Of a stretch of DNA of 64,000 bases, positions 21,338 to 30,602 are shown piece after piece. The notes beneath the pieces were generated by a model. The model ran no database searches, was not told where the DNA came from, and worked only from the letters and a program-made list of their open reading frames with translations. Origin of the DNA: Flammeovirga sp. EKP202 (GTDB lineage: Bacteria; Bacteroidota; Bacteroidia; Cytophagales; Flammeovirgaceae); contig NZ_JACVVP010000010.1 in the NCBI RefSeq assembly GCF_014534745.1, forward strand, positions 62,001 through 126,000, given 5' to 3'. The position numbers and the translations under genes were made by a program. Position 1 is the stretch's first letter. Every line of letters begins with the position of its first letter.

Positions 21338-21859
21338 ATGAAAAATTTCGAAGATAGATTAAAAGGAGGACACCCTAACTCACTAGGGAATACCATAGAA
21401 ATTGTGGCGGAAGTATTAAATGACAGTGCATTATTTGAGGAGTTGTTCAATTGTTATTTCAGTGAAGATGAAGTGGTAAGGTTAAGAACATCAAATGCTA
21501 TGAAACGCATCGGTAAGGTGGATAAAACCTATTTAATTCCTTATATCGATCGTTTTCTTGATGAAATCTCAAAAATTGATCAAGCTTCTACGCAATGGAC
21601 ATTTGCCCAATTGTTTCTTCTGCTAGAAAAAGAAATCACTGAAGTTCAAAAACAGAAAGCTACTCAGATTATGAAGTATAACCTTGAAAATAATAACGAT
21701 TGGATTGTCTTAAATCAAACTATGGAAACTCTTTTTAAGTGGTCAAAGAAAGAGGAAACCTTAAAAGTTTGGATTCAACCTCATTTAGTTAGGCTCTCAA
21801 AAGATGAACGAAAATCTGTTAGTAAAAGAGCATTAAAATATTTAGAAACTTTAAAATAG
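21338..21859 (+). CDS. HEAT-like helical protein
   Basis: 173 aa, all-helical in appearance, no signal peptide. The repeating pattern of paired amphipathic helices (SALFEELFNCYFSEDEVVRL, RTSNAMKRIGKV, QWTFAQLFLLLEKE, ALKYLETLK) resembles HEAT/ARM repeats. Such proteins usually mediate protein or nucleic-acid contacts; no catalytic residue is visible. It follows the katG terminator closely but is likely a separate unit. Exact family not recognised. Confidence 0.65.
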   Translation: MKNFEDRLKGGHPNSLGNTIEIVAEVLNDSALFEELFNCYFSEDEVVRLRTSNAMKRIGKVDKTYLIPYIDRFLDEISKIDQASTQWTFAQLFLLLEKEITEVQKQKATQIMKYNLENNNDWIVLNQTMETLFKWSKKEETLKVWIQPHLVRLSKDERKSVSKRALKYLETLK

Positions 21860-21955
21860 AAACTTGCCTTAAACTTGAAGAATGATAGATTTGCAGTATA
21901 AATAATAAATTTGTAATATAAATTATTCATAAACTTTAATCGACTATTTCAAAAA

Positions 21956-22912
21956 ATGATAAGAAACCTCTACCAAATCAATAAGAATAAAATAACGAAG
22001 ATTGAAAACGATAATAACTCTGATGATTTAGAGGATGATGTAGACTATTGGTTAGAGATAAAAGTAAATGACCGACAAGAGATAATACCTATTTTGGAGG
22101 ATCACGATTTTGATGAACAGATATTAAAAGATTTTGTAAAACCTTCCCGGTTACAGAACCTTCGTTTATCTTCTGAAACTATGGTATTGAATTTACCCAT
22201 TTCAAATTCGAAGGATATCTATAAGAGAGAAACACTTACTATCATGATTCGTCCGGGTATCATTGTTTCTATTGCTCATCAATCGAATCAGATTTTTAGC
22301 GGGATGATCAATGAATTGAATAATAATCCTTTTGATTTATCCGTTGACTTGAATTACCTAAGTTACTTTATGGTGAACTTTGTACTCAAGAAAACGTCTC
22401 ACTGTATCCAAAAAGCTAGAGCGGAGGTCGATGACCTTTCTCAAAAACTTGATGAAGACCCTGATGAATTAGATATTTCAGATATTATAGATGTCAAAGA
22501 CAATGTACACAACCTATCCAATATTGTAGAAGATTTATACATTGCTTTACAGTCGATCCCAAGACTCAGGTGGGCAGATGGAGAGATCAGAATTGATGAT
22601 GAAATAGGGAAGACCATAAAAAGTTATGGCTTTATTCTAGACTTGACCAGCCGTTTGGAGGAAAATATAAAAGGGGTGCAATCCCACTATCAATTACTTT
22701 TGCAAGAAAGAAGTAATAAGAAACTGAATACACTGACGATAATCCAAGCAATCTTCGTCCCTTTGACACTCTTGACAGGTATCTACGGTATGAACTTCGT
22801 CAATATGCCTGAATTGAATATGATGAATGGTTATTTCATTTTCTTAATTAGTATTACCGTGATCGCCCTTATGGAATTATGGATTTTTTGGAGAAAGGGA
22901 TGGTTTGATTGA
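21956..22912 (+). CDS. corA: CorA family divalent-cation transporter
   Basis: 318 aa. A large N-terminal cytosolic domain (about 1-255) with long helices is followed by two C-terminal membrane helices. The first ends in the pore signature GIYGMNFVNMPEL (GMN motif); the second is YFIFLISITVIALMELWIFW, followed by a short basic tail (RKGW). This is the CorA/ZntB layout: a pentameric channel for Mg2+, Co2+/Ni2+ or Zn2+. The ion cannot be told from sequence. The next two genes are putative metal-related lipoproteins, but 136 bp and a promoter-like box separate them. Confidence 0.93.
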   Translation: MIRNLYQINKNKITKIENDNNSDDLEDDVDYWLEIKVNDRQEIIPILEDHDFDEQILKDFVKPSRLQNLRLSSETMVLNLPISNSKDIYKRETLTIMIRPGIIVSIAHQSNQIFSGMINELNNNPFDLSVDLNYLSYFMVNFVLKKTSHCIQKARAEVDDLSQKLDEDPDELDISDIIDVKDNVHNLSNIVEDLYIALQSIPRLRWADGEIRIDDEIGKTIKSYGFILDLTSRLEENIKGVQSHYQLLLQERSNKKLNTLTIIQAIFVPLTLLTGIYGMNFVNMPELNMMNGYFIFLISITVIALMELWIFWRKGWFD

Positions 22913-23015
22913 TTCATTTGAAAATATATTGCAGTTAACAACAAGTACAACCTTTAATTTTCTTTTATTAAGAATTTTACTTCTAGTAAAGTAAATTATT
23001 TATTTCATCTCGGTC

Positions 23016-23023
23016 TATATTTG
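23016..23023 (+). promoter_or_regulatory. -7 box before the lipoprotein pair
   Basis: TATATTTG fits TAnnTTTG and lies 26 bp before the ATG at 23049. There is no clear -33 element, so an activator may be needed. Confidence 0.45.
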
Positions 23024-23048
23024 CGATTGTATTGCAAAAACAAGCTAA

Positions 23049-23753
23049 ATGAAAAAACTAAAACTAATCTACGTGGCATTGATATTGACTTTGATATCAT
23101 GTAACCAAGATGATGAATTATCTAAATTAAGCATCGAAAACTTTAAATACGGACGAGGTACTACAGGACATGGCGACAATCAAATAGGCTATGCGGGCGT
23201 AGACCTACATTTAGAAGCACAAGTCAATGGTGGAGAAGTAGCGTCTGAAGTAATTGTCACTGTTGAGTCATTAACAGATACAAGTGCAGCTACTTATGAT
23301 TATTCAAGATATTACGAAGGAAGAAGAAACACATTCATTCATGAACATCCGATTATCCCGACTTATTTTGATACTGGATTGTATCATATAGAGTTAACCG
23401 TTATCGATAAAAAGGGAGATAAAGCGATTGAAAGTGGAGAGCTGTTAATCGTTCCTATCATCCGTTTCTTAGACATAGAATTGGAAGGAAGTATTACACC
23501 CAATGAACAAGTTGGAATTTCTTTTAGACTGGAAGGGTTGAATATTCTCAAAGAAATGACGATCCAATTAGTGGATGCAAATGATAATGAAATCCTATCT
23601 AACTTCTATGATTTTAGCTCCGCAAATACAACAGTAATAGATTTCAAAGATAGTATGCTTATCCCTTCGGACTTACCAAGCGGAGAGTACTATGTAAAAG
23701 CTATTGCTTCTGATATAAGACAAAATACCGTGATCAATATTTTTAATTTCTAA
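23049..23753 (+). CDS. DUF4625-like lipoprotein
   Basis: 234 aa. Lipoprotein signal peptide with lipobox LISC (C19). A first domain carries a DUF4625-like pattern: GHGDNQIGYAGVDLHLEAQV near the start and FIHEHPIIP...GLYHIELTVIDKKGD around residues 98-130. A second beta-sandwich (about 140-234) follows. DUF4625 proteins are Bacteroidota surface lipoproteins whose role is not established. The conserved His residues are compatible with metal binding (inference). It is co-transcribed with the next gene, 18 bp away. Confidence 0.7.
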   Translation: MKKLKLIYVALILTLISCNQDDELSKLSIENFKYGRGTTGHGDNQIGYAGVDLHLEAQVNGGEVASEVIVTVESLTDTSAATYDYSRYYEGRRNTFIHEHPIIPTYFDTGLYHIELTVIDKKGDKAIESGELLIVPIIRFLDIELEGSITPNEQVGISFRLEGLNILKEMTIQLVDANDNEILSNFYDFSSANTTVIDFKDSMLIPSDLPSGEYYVKAIASDIRQNTVINIFNF

Positions 23754-23771
23754 AACCAAATTAGACTATAA

Positions 23772-25034
23772 ATGAAAAATTATTTATTTCTACTACTATT
23801 ATTAGGCAGTACCTTTTTTTCATGCCAAAAAGATGAGATCCTTGATGAGGAAATCGATACTCCAGAAAAACCAGAAGATGCTCCTTATGGAGAATTTGAA
23901 GGGTTGAAACTTGTAGTCACTTACACTGACAATAACATCGTAGAGCTAAGAGAGCCACACAGCGATCGAATTGATACTTTGATGACTCAAGAAAACGGAA
24001 CTAAAATAATTAAAGAATTAGGAGCAAAAATCGCCAATGCAAAAGTATATAGCGAAAACACTGTCTATTCTATTTTTACTGGTTTGGATTTGCACATGAA
24101 CCATTTTCATACCTACCCACCAAGCATCCAAATAGAAACATCTACTCCAAATACAACAGTACCGGATTGGAGTGACTTTTTTGCAATGTGGAGATCAAAA
24201 GAAACGGGTAATTTATTTAGTGTTAATGCTGAAGATGTTATAAATGGAAACTCAGCAACAGAAATTGAGCTAAATCACATTCAAAAAGAAGGCGTAAATA
24301 CTACATACCTCCCTTCTGGCTTTGGTGAAAACTTTTATTTACTGACAAGCGAAGAGAATGTTCTAGATATATATCACATTGGAACCGAAGAAATCTATAA
24401 AAGCTATACATTTAATGACATCTATTCCACAAATATTTATTCTGTAAACTGGGATGAAAATTATGGGCTTGTTTCAACTGATGAAGGTCTACTATCTGTA
24501 GTCTTTAAAAATACGGGTGATTGGAATGACCCGATTATTGAAATGGAAGAAAAGACTTTGGCTTACCCTGAAGAAGGTGTGAAGTTTGACCAATTGATTT
24601 ACAGAAAATACTTTAATGGTACAGCAACTTTAAGAGTAGCTTTAGGTATTGATAACGAAAAAGGTATCTACAAAATCGATGTAGAGGAAGGAACAATCGA
24701 AAAAGTGATTGACGTCGATGGCTTAAAAGCATTCGAAATCAACTACATGATGACAATGATCTATGTTCTTGCAGAGGATGGAAGTTTTGTTGCTTATGAC
24801 TTAGGAACTTTTGTACCTGTAAATAGTGCAATTGTAAATGAAAACTTAAGTGAAAATGTTAGAGTAGCTGTAAGTGAAAAATTCGCTTATGTTCATACTG
24901 GAACAAACTCTTACATTAATATTTTTGGAGCAAAAAATATGGTAGAATATACTCCGCTTGAAACAGGAAATACAATTTCTGATATCGGAGTTTTCGGTAA
25001 TGTGATTGAATTGGAAATTGACAATCACGATTAA
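23772..25034 (+). CDS. Lipoprotein, propeller-like, possibly metal-binding
   Basis: 420 aa, lipobox FFSC (C18). The mature part is beta-rich with about 50-residue repeats (NVLDIYHIGTEEIYKSY, GLVSTDEGLLSVVF, IYVLAEDGSFVAYDL, NSYINIFGAKN), suggesting a beta-propeller. A His-rich segment, GLDLHMNHFHTYPP at about 104-117, could bind metal. The architecture recalls periplasmic metallochaperone-like propellers such as AztD, but that similarity is from memory and weak. It pairs with the DUF4625-like gene, and CorA lies just upstream. A terminator follows. Confidence 0.6.
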   Translation: MKNYLFLLLLLGSTFFSCQKDEILDEEIDTPEKPEDAPYGEFEGLKLVVTYTDNNIVELREPHSDRIDTLMTQENGTKIIKELGAKIANAKVYSENTVYSIFTGLDLHMNHFHTYPPSIQIETSTPNTTVPDWSDFFAMWRSKETGNLFSVNAEDVINGNSATEIELNHIQKEGVNTTYLPSGFGENFYLLTSEENVLDIYHIGTEEIYKSYTFNDIYSTNIYSVNWDENYGLVSTDEGLLSVVFKNTGDWNDPIIEMEEKTLAYPEEGVKFDQLIYRKYFNGTATLRVALGIDNEKGIYKIDVEEGTIEKVIDVDGLKAFEINYMMTMIYVLAEDGSFVAYDLGTFVPVNSAIVNENLSENVRVAVSEKFAYVHTGTNSYINIFGAKNMVEYTPLETGNTISDIGVFGNVIELEIDNHD

Positions 25035-25052
25035 TTCAACTTGTTTCTAAAT

Positions 25053-25092
25053 AAAAAACTCTATCAAGGTGTGTTCTCGATAGAGTTTTTTT
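25053..25092 (+). terminator. Terminator after the lipoprotein pair
   Basis: 13-bp stem AAAAAACTCTATC (25053-25065) / GATAGAGTTTTTTT (25079-25092). Confidence 0.9.
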
Positions 25093-25355
25093 AAGTCATT
25101 TCAAATGAATACATCTAAAATCTACAAATAACTAAAGCTGTTCAGAATTTACTTTCTGAAATTCAATGTCGATTCAATTAAACTAGAGCTAACTTTAATT
25201 ATAATACTTATTGTAATTACCGTGATTGAAATAAATAATATCATAATTTTTAGGTTTTTTGTAAATGTAAAGAAGACTTTTCAAAAAGTGCTAAATTAAT
25301 ACTATAAAATGGATAAATTCTTATTGATTTAACATACTAGAAATATATTACAAAC

Positions 25356-26297
25356 CTACCTGATATCACTAGGAGCAACTCCAAAATGTTTTCTGAATGC
25401 TGTACTAAAATGTGAGATATCATTGAACCCTAAATCATAACTAATATAAGACAAGCTATCATCTGTAAACTCAATTTTTCTTCTTGCTTCTTCCAAGCGT
25501 TGTGTGTTGAAATACTTTAAAATAGAAGTGTTGAACACAGACTTGAAGGAGCGTTGTAATTTAGATTTACTCATTCCTAAATCAGAAGCAATATTATCCA
25601 AGTTGGGTTGAATGGTGTAATCTTCTAATAATTTGACTTTCAAATCAAGCATCAGTTCAAGGTCTTGAGGGTGAAGGTTTTGGCTCAAGGTCTCTTGTTC
25701 CGTCATTTTACTGTTTAAACGACCAAGAATTTCAAATGCTTTAGATAAGAATAATGGTTTTCTTAAAAGTTTGTCTTTACGAATATCAAAAACGCTTCTA
25801 ATCAAGAGTTCTATATCAAATGTCATTGGCATATAATGAAATAGAAAAGTATCCATTTCAAACATTTGCATCAATACAGAATCATTGGGAAAAATATCGA
25901 GTAATTTAAATTTATCGTAAGGGATAGAAATAACCATCCATTCCAAAGAATGATTTTTAGGGTAATTGAAGGTGAGGTCTTCGTATGAATTATAAATAAA
26001 AATTCCTTCAGTAGGCGTTGTTCCTTTTGACCTTTCCTTTCTATCACTATGAGAACCAAGACGAATAGTAATATATTTACGGTCCATCTTTTTTCGTTTC
26101 CATACACTTCCATCAGTAAGTTTGTGCCTTTGTGTACCCACAATGAAATCATTGAGATACCTTAATGAAATGACTTCAATGTAACCTTCTTCGCTAGTAA
26201 AAGACATCTCTTCTCCATCCCAATTGCCATTATATTTATCACTAACAGCTTGAAAGACCTTATCTAAGCTTTCTTCACTTCCCTCAGTACGAACCAT
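25356..26297 (-). CDS. AraC family transcriptional regulator
   Basis: 313 aa. The N-terminal 210 or so residues are a beta-rich then helical sensor region with no named domain. The C-terminal 90 residues carry the double helix-turn-helix: LDNIASDLGMSKSKLQRSFKSVF, then EARRKIEFTDDSLSYISYDLGFNDISHFSTAFRKHFGVAP. It is divergent from the sulfatase gene. A tandem 21-bp direct repeat begins 20 bp upstream of its start codon and faces the sulfatase. Regulators of this type bind such tandem sites, so it probably controls the sulfatase, itself, and the other promoters in this window with the same module (inference). Confidence 0.88.
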   Translation of the reverse strand: MVRTEGSEESLDKVFQAVSDKYNGNWDGEEMSFTSEEGYIEVISLRYLNDFIVGTQRHKLTDGSVWKRKKMDRKYITIRLGSHSDRKERSKGTTPTEGIFIYNSYEDLTFNYPKNHSLEWMVISIPYDKFKLLDIFPNDSVLMQMFEMDTFLFHYMPMTFDIELLIRSVFDIRKDKLLRKPLFLSKAFEILGRLNSKMTEQETLSQNLHPQDLELMLDLKVKLLEDYTIQPNLDNIASDLGMSKSKLQRSFKSVFNTSILKYFNTQRLEEARRKIEFTDDSLSYISYDLGFNDISHFSTAFRKHFGVAPSDIR

Positions 26298-26317
26298 ATT
26301 TACCTCATTTTTCGGTT

Positions 26318-26383
26318 TGACCTTTTTTTAAAATACCCTGACCTTTTCTTAAAAAGGATCCGTTTGTAGACCCCCTACATTTG
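26318..26383 (+). promoter_or_regulatory. Module A: tandem direct repeat plus -7 box before the sulfatase
   Basis: Repeat 1 TGACCTTTTTTTAAAAT starts at 26318 and repeat 2 TGACCTTTTCTTAAAAA at 26339, 21 bp apart (two helical turns). GTTTG follows at 26362 and the -7 box TACATTTG at 26376-26383. There is no TTTG at normal -33 spacing, as expected for an activator-dependent promoter. The same arrangement with the same distances occurs at 30324, 32474 and 35059. Confidence 0.8.
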
Positions 26384-26431
26384 TAGTGTAATAAAAAACA
26401 AAATACTATTTCAAAGTAAAAAATTAGAACA

Positions 26432-27931
26432 ATGAAAAAAAATTATTTAGCTACATTACTGTTGTTAGTGGTAACATTTTCTTCCGTTTTTGCACAAGAC
26501 AAGAAGAAGCCAAATATCTTAGTAATTTGGGGTGATGATACAGGTTGGTTTAGTTTAAGTGCTTATCACCGAGGTATAATGGGAGCAAAAACTCCTAACA
26601 TTGATAGAATTGGTGAGGAAGGAATTCTTTTTACTGATTACTATGGTGATCAAAGTTGTACTGCTGGTAGATCATCATTTATAACAGGTCAACACCCAAC
26701 AAGAACAGGGCTTTCAAAAGTAGGCTTACCAGGAGCACCTCAAGGGATGAGCGAATTAGATCCTACAATTGCAGGAGCATTAAAAGAACAAGGGTATGCT
26801 ACAGGGCAATTTGGTAAAAACCATTTAGGTGACAGAGATGATCATTTACCCACAAATCACGGTTTTGATGAATTCTTCGGTAATCTTTACCATTTAAATG
26901 CTGAAGAGGAGCCAGAATCACCATTCTTCCCAGAAGGAGAAGAGTTTAGAAAAAGATTTACGCCTAGAGGTGTAATGCACTCTTATGCAGATGGTCGTAT
27001 TTCTGATACAGGTCCTTTGAATAAGAAAAGAATGGAAACTGTTGATGAAGAATTTATTGGTGCATCAAAGCGATTCATGAAAGATGCTGTAGATAACGAT
27101 GAGCCTTTCTTTGTATGGTTAAATACATCAAGAATGCACATTTGGACACGTTTGAAAGAGGATGCGAAGAAAACAGGTTTCGTCTATCATGATGGACTTT
27201 TAGAACATGATCATCAGGTAGGAACTGTATTAGATTACTTAGAAGAGTTAGGTATTGATGAGAATACAATTGTAATCTATTCATCAGATAACGGGGCGAT
27301 GAAATGTACTTGGCCTGATGCTGGAGCATCTCCATTTAGAGGTGAGAAAAACACAACTTGGGAAGGTGGTGTAAGAGTGCCAATGATGATTAGATGGCCT
27401 GAACAAATCAAACCAGGACAAGTATCGAACGAAATGATGTCTCACTTAGATTGGTTCCCAACTCTAGTTGCAGCGGCAGGTAATGATAACGTAAAAGAAG
27501 AATTAAAAGCCGGTACAAATATGATCGATAGAGATTATAAAGTACACTTAGATGGTTATAACTTCTTGCCTTATTTGACAGGTAAAACGGAAAAGGCTCC
27601 ACGTGAAGTTCACTTTTATAGTGACGATGATGGTAAAATCACAGCAATCAGAAAAGGAGAATGGAAAGTACATTTAAGTATTCAGGAAAATATAGAAGCC
27701 AAGGGTTATGATGTGTGGCGTACTCCTTATACTGATTTGGCCTCTCCATTGATCATCAACTTAAGAGAAGATCCATTTGAGTCAGCACATAAAGAATCAG
27801 GTTTCTATGATGGTTTCTTCTACGATGCAGTTCCAGTAGCTTATGATGCAATTACTGAAATGGCAAAATTCAAGATGACTTTCAAAGAATTCCCTAAAAG
27901 GCAAAAATCAGGCTCTTTTACTGAGTTCTAA
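26432..27931 (+). CDS. Exported type I sulfatase (arylsulfatase family, S1)
   Basis: 499 aa with signal peptide (1-21, ending VFAQ). The sulfatase signature CTAGRSSFITG contains C76, which would be converted to formylglycine, and R80. Metal-binding residues are seen in ILVIWGDDTGW and SSDNGAMK; GKNHLGD carries the active-site Lys/His. It hydrolyses sulfate esters in the periplasm or outside; the substrate (sulfated algal glycan, aryl or alkyl sulfate) cannot be read. The Cys form needs a maturation enzyme (FGE or anSME), not present in this window. It lies behind module A and is divergent from the AraC gene. Confidence 0.93.
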   Translation: MKKNYLATLLLLVVTFSSVFAQDKKKPNILVIWGDDTGWFSLSAYHRGIMGAKTPNIDRIGEEGILFTDYYGDQSCTAGRSSFITGQHPTRTGLSKVGLPGAPQGMSELDPTIAGALKEQGYATGQFGKNHLGDRDDHLPTNHGFDEFFGNLYHLNAEEEPESPFFPEGEEFRKRFTPRGVMHSYADGRISDTGPLNKKRMETVDEEFIGASKRFMKDAVDNDEPFFVWLNTSRMHIWTRLKEDAKKTGFVYHDGLLEHDHQVGTVLDYLEELGIDENTIVIYSSDNGAMKCTWPDAGASPFRGEKNTTWEGGVRVPMMIRWPEQIKPGQVSNEMMSHLDWFPTLVAAAGNDNVKEELKAGTNMIDRDYKVHLDGYNFLPYLTGKTEKAPREVHFYSDDDGKITAIRKGEWKVHLSIQENIEAKGYDVWRTPYTDLASPLIINLREDPFESAHKESGFYDGFFYDAVPVAYDAITEMAKFKMTFKEFPKRQKSGSFTEF

Positions 27932-27977
27932 TATAAAGATTGTCAACTGTAGTAATGACTTATGTTGATAAATGAAT

Positions 27978-28010
27978 AAAGGTAGAGGAAGTAATTTCTC
28001 TACCTTTTTA
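27978..28010 (+). terminator. Sulfatase terminator
   Basis: 10-bp stem AAAGGTAGAG (27978-27987) / CTCTACCTTT (27998-28007) continuing into T. Confidence 0.87.
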
Positions 28011-28121
28011 ATAAAATCTCTTTTCAACATAAAACATAAAAATCAAGTCATTCGATATTATTCTTTTCAATTGAATGAATACTACAAATAAAATAGGTAC
28101 TAGACTATTTCAACAAGACCA

Positions 28122-29507
28122 ATGAAAAAATATATTAACACTTTACTGTTCATTAAATGGCTATGGCCACTTTTATTTTTGAGCGGTAATTTAATAGCAC
28201 AAGAAAAAGAGATAGGGAAATCAGAACATATACATCATTATGAAGAGCATATTGGGCCTGAAAACCCTGTAGATGCAGAAACAGATCTTGAACATAGTTT
28301 TCCTGAACAAGGCTCGATACTTGGTAAGCCTCATTTAGGTTCTTATTTTCAATGGAAAGAAGATTTATATAAAAAGCACGGTCTCAAATTAGGCTTCAGT
28401 TATGCGACCATGTTTACTGCAAGTCCACAATCACAGATGATTTCAGCAGACAGAGTAAACACAGCTGGTGTGGGCTCCTATGTCATTGAAGCACAATGGA
28501 CTGCTTATAATAGAGGGGAAGATTGGGAAGGAAGTTTTACTGCAGTATTGGATGGTAGACATCAATATGGAGGAACAAACCCAGCGTTAACTCCCATAAT
28601 GAATGGTTCTTTGAATGGTATTGATGGAACTTTCTTTATGTGGGACAGACCTTATTTCTCAACATTGTATTGGGAACAGAAAGTAAAACAAGATAGACTT
28701 TGGTTTAGAGTAGGTAACTTTTCGTCTTTAATGGTATTGGATTTTTTCCGCTTTAAAGATGGTCGTACTTCTTTCTCTAATCAAGGTTTTACAAACCCTG
28801 TAGCTACTTTACCAATTCCTGCTCCTTCATTAGCTATGGCATTTAATTGGAAACCGATTAAAGATTCAGAGTTATACATAGCAGGTTCAATTCAAGACAA
28901 TAACCTTTTAGCAGGAGATTTTGATTTAGGATCATTATTTAGAAATGGTGAGATTTTTACAGGATTAGAAATTGGAAAACATTGGGTAAGAGGTGAAGGT
29001 GATTTTGACCATGCCCATGTACTCTTTTTCTATTCTGATCAGGTAAGTACTTCACCTCTCCCAACAAGTTCTGGCTGGGGTATGAAAGTTCATGGTACTA
29101 AGCAATGGGGAAATTTAGTTTCTTTTGCCAATTATACTTACAACACCTCAATAGGTGGAACAATGGGTATGGCTACTCAAGCAGATCAATCTGCCGCCAT
29201 TGGACTAGTGTATCTACAACCCTTTAATATCAAAGGTGAAGTAGGTATTGGTATTAACTACTCCAGAATGAACCGTGAACGTATTCGTCAAATAAGAAAT
29301 CCTATGAACGAAAAGGAACAATTATTAGGACAAATCTTCCCAGATGTAAGAACAGAAGGTCAATGGGTAGCAGAGATTTATTGGAAGATGTTAGCTACAC
29401 CTGACCTTTGGATTACTCCGGGTTCACAGTTCATATTAAACCCGACAATGAATACAAATTCGGATTTCATCTTTGCTCCAACGATCAAAGCGAGGTATTT
29501 CTTCTAA
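28122..29507 (+). CDS. OprB-like carbohydrate-selective porin
   Basis: 461 aa, signal peptide (about 1-26, ending LIAQ). A His-rich linker (HIHHYEEH) is followed by a beta-barrel with the OprB family pattern (LKLGFSYATMF, VLDGRHQYGG, RVGNFSSLMVLDFFRFKD, GVGINYSRM) and a C-terminal aromatic end (IKARYFF) typical of outer-membrane barrels. The probable role is uptake of sugars or sulfated oligosaccharides across the outer membrane. It follows the sulfatase terminator and has no recognisable TAnnTTTG box of its own. DUF2490 and TorF-like proteins follow. Confidence 0.8.
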   Translation: MKKYINTLLFIKWLWPLLFLSGNLIAQEKEIGKSEHIHHYEEHIGPENPVDAETDLEHSFPEQGSILGKPHLGSYFQWKEDLYKKHGLKLGFSYATMFTASPQSQMISADRVNTAGVGSYVIEAQWTAYNRGEDWEGSFTAVLDGRHQYGGTNPALTPIMNGSLNGIDGTFFMWDRPYFSTLYWEQKVKQDRLWFRVGNFSSLMVLDFFRFKDGRTSFSNQGFTNPVATLPIPAPSLAMAFNWKPIKDSELYIAGSIQDNNLLAGDFDLGSLFRNGEIFTGLEIGKHWVRGEGDFDHAHVLFFYSDQVSTSPLPTSSGWGMKVHGTKQWGNLVSFANYTYNTSIGGTMGMATQADQSAAIGLVYLQPFNIKGEVGIGINYSRMNRERIRQIRNPMNEKEQLLGQIFPDVRTEGQWVAEIYWKMLATPDLWITPGSQFILNPTMNTNSDFIFAPTIKARYFF

Positions 29508-29620
29508 AAGAGAGAATCAATAACACACATCACATATTATCCAAGAGTTCACCCTTACCTGCTTTCTTTTAAAATAAGTAGGAGGGTGGGCTTTACTATA
29601 CAAACTAAAATCGAATCAAA

Positions 29621-30319
29621 ATGACTTCTATTAAAAAGGTAATCACCTCTCTTTCCTTTCTATTGGTTTTTATTATGACCGATAATAAAGTGATGGCTCA
29701 GGACCATGTTTTATGGTTGCATTACTTCAATTCCTATAAGTTATCCTACCGTTTATCAGTCGATTCTGATATTGGTTACAGAAGTGATTTATTTGGATTT
29801 GAAAGGTGGCAATATAGAAGTGGTTTAAGGTATGATTTGTCAAATAACCTCCATTTCAGAGCTGGTTTGCTTTATTTGCATGGCCCTACAGTAGTTGGTG
29901 AGATAAGGCCCTATCAAGATATCATTCTTCGAAATAGAATCAATAGAATAAGTTTTACAAATAGAGTCCGATTGGAACAACAATTCTTCGAGGGGAATTC
30001 AAATCATAATATCAGATTAAGGTATAATCCATCCGTCAGTGTACCTACAATTTTTGGTGTCATATCATTAGGTGTAGAACCCTTTATCAATTTAAATGAT
30101 CCCAATGGTCCGCAATTGACAAGTAATAGAACTTTAATTGGAGTAAAGAATAATGTGTATAAAAATACATTCTTAACCCTTCAATTGATCAATGAACGCT
30201 CTTTTCCTAGAAATGAAGAAATACTGAACGAAAGCTGGTTGATAAGAGTAAAAATAGATCATACTATAAAACCTCTTAAGGTGAATAAATTATTCGAACG
30301 AAAAAATAAAGGAAAATAA
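29621..30319 (+). CDS. DUF2490 outer-membrane protein
   Basis: 232 aa, signal peptide (about 1-26, ending KVMAQ). The pattern HYFNSYKLSYRLSVDSDIGY, RSGLRYDLSNNLHFRAGLLY and NRVRLEQQFF is that of DUF2490, a small Bacteroidota barrel of unknown role. It is 113 bp after the OprB-like gene, and no terminator was seen between them, so they may be co-transcribed. Module B begins 5 bp after its stop codon. Confidence 0.78.
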   Translation: MTSIKKVITSLSFLLVFIMTDNKVMAQDHVLWLHYFNSYKLSYRLSVDSDIGYRSDLFGFERWQYRSGLRYDLSNNLHFRAGLLYLHGPTVVGEIRPYQDIILRNRINRISFTNRVRLEQQFFEGNSNHNIRLRYNPSVSVPTIFGVISLGVEPFINLNDPNGPQLTSNRTLIGVKNNVYKNTFLTLQLINERSFPRNEEILNESWLIRVKIDHTIKPLKVNKLFERKNKGK

Positions 30320-30323
30320 GGTT

Positions 30324-30389
30324 TGACCATTTTATAAAATACCCTGACCCTTTTTTAAAAGAGATTCGTTTGGCCAAGTACTACTTTTG
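30324..30389 (+). promoter_or_regulatory. Module B: tandem direct repeat plus -7 box before the TorF-like gene
   Basis: Repeat 1 TGACCATTTTATAAAATA starts at 30324 and repeat 2 TGACCCTTTTTTAAAAG at 30345 (21 bp apart). TTTG follows at 30369 and the -7 box TACTTTTG at 30382-30389. All spacings equal those of module A, and even the flanking bases (GGTTTGACC, ATACCC) are shared. Confidence 0.8.
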
Positions 30390-30437
30390 TATTGTATCAG
30401 AAAGACAAATACAAATCATTAAACTAAAAATATAAAT

Positions 30438-30506
30438 ATGATACTCATACTACTCATTACATTTTTACTAAAGAAAAAAGAAAAGACAAGTTTACTTTTC
30501 CAATAA
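30438..30506 (+). CDS. Possible 22-aa leader peptide in the TorF-like 5' UTR
   Basis: A short frame beginning MILILLITFLLKKKEK, hydrophobic then basic, ending at TAA 30504-30506. It lies in the roughly 200-nt leader between module B and the next gene. It could be a small membrane peptide, a leader ORF, or chance; no start context supports it strongly. Confidence 0.25.
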   Translation: MILILLITFLLKKKEKTSLLFQ

Positions 30507-30602
30507 AAGTAGATTGATATCAACGATAATGTTGAGTAGGAAAAACTTACTTCACAAAGTTGAAAATAGAATACATTTCTCATCATTCAAATAAAGACTA
30601 AA

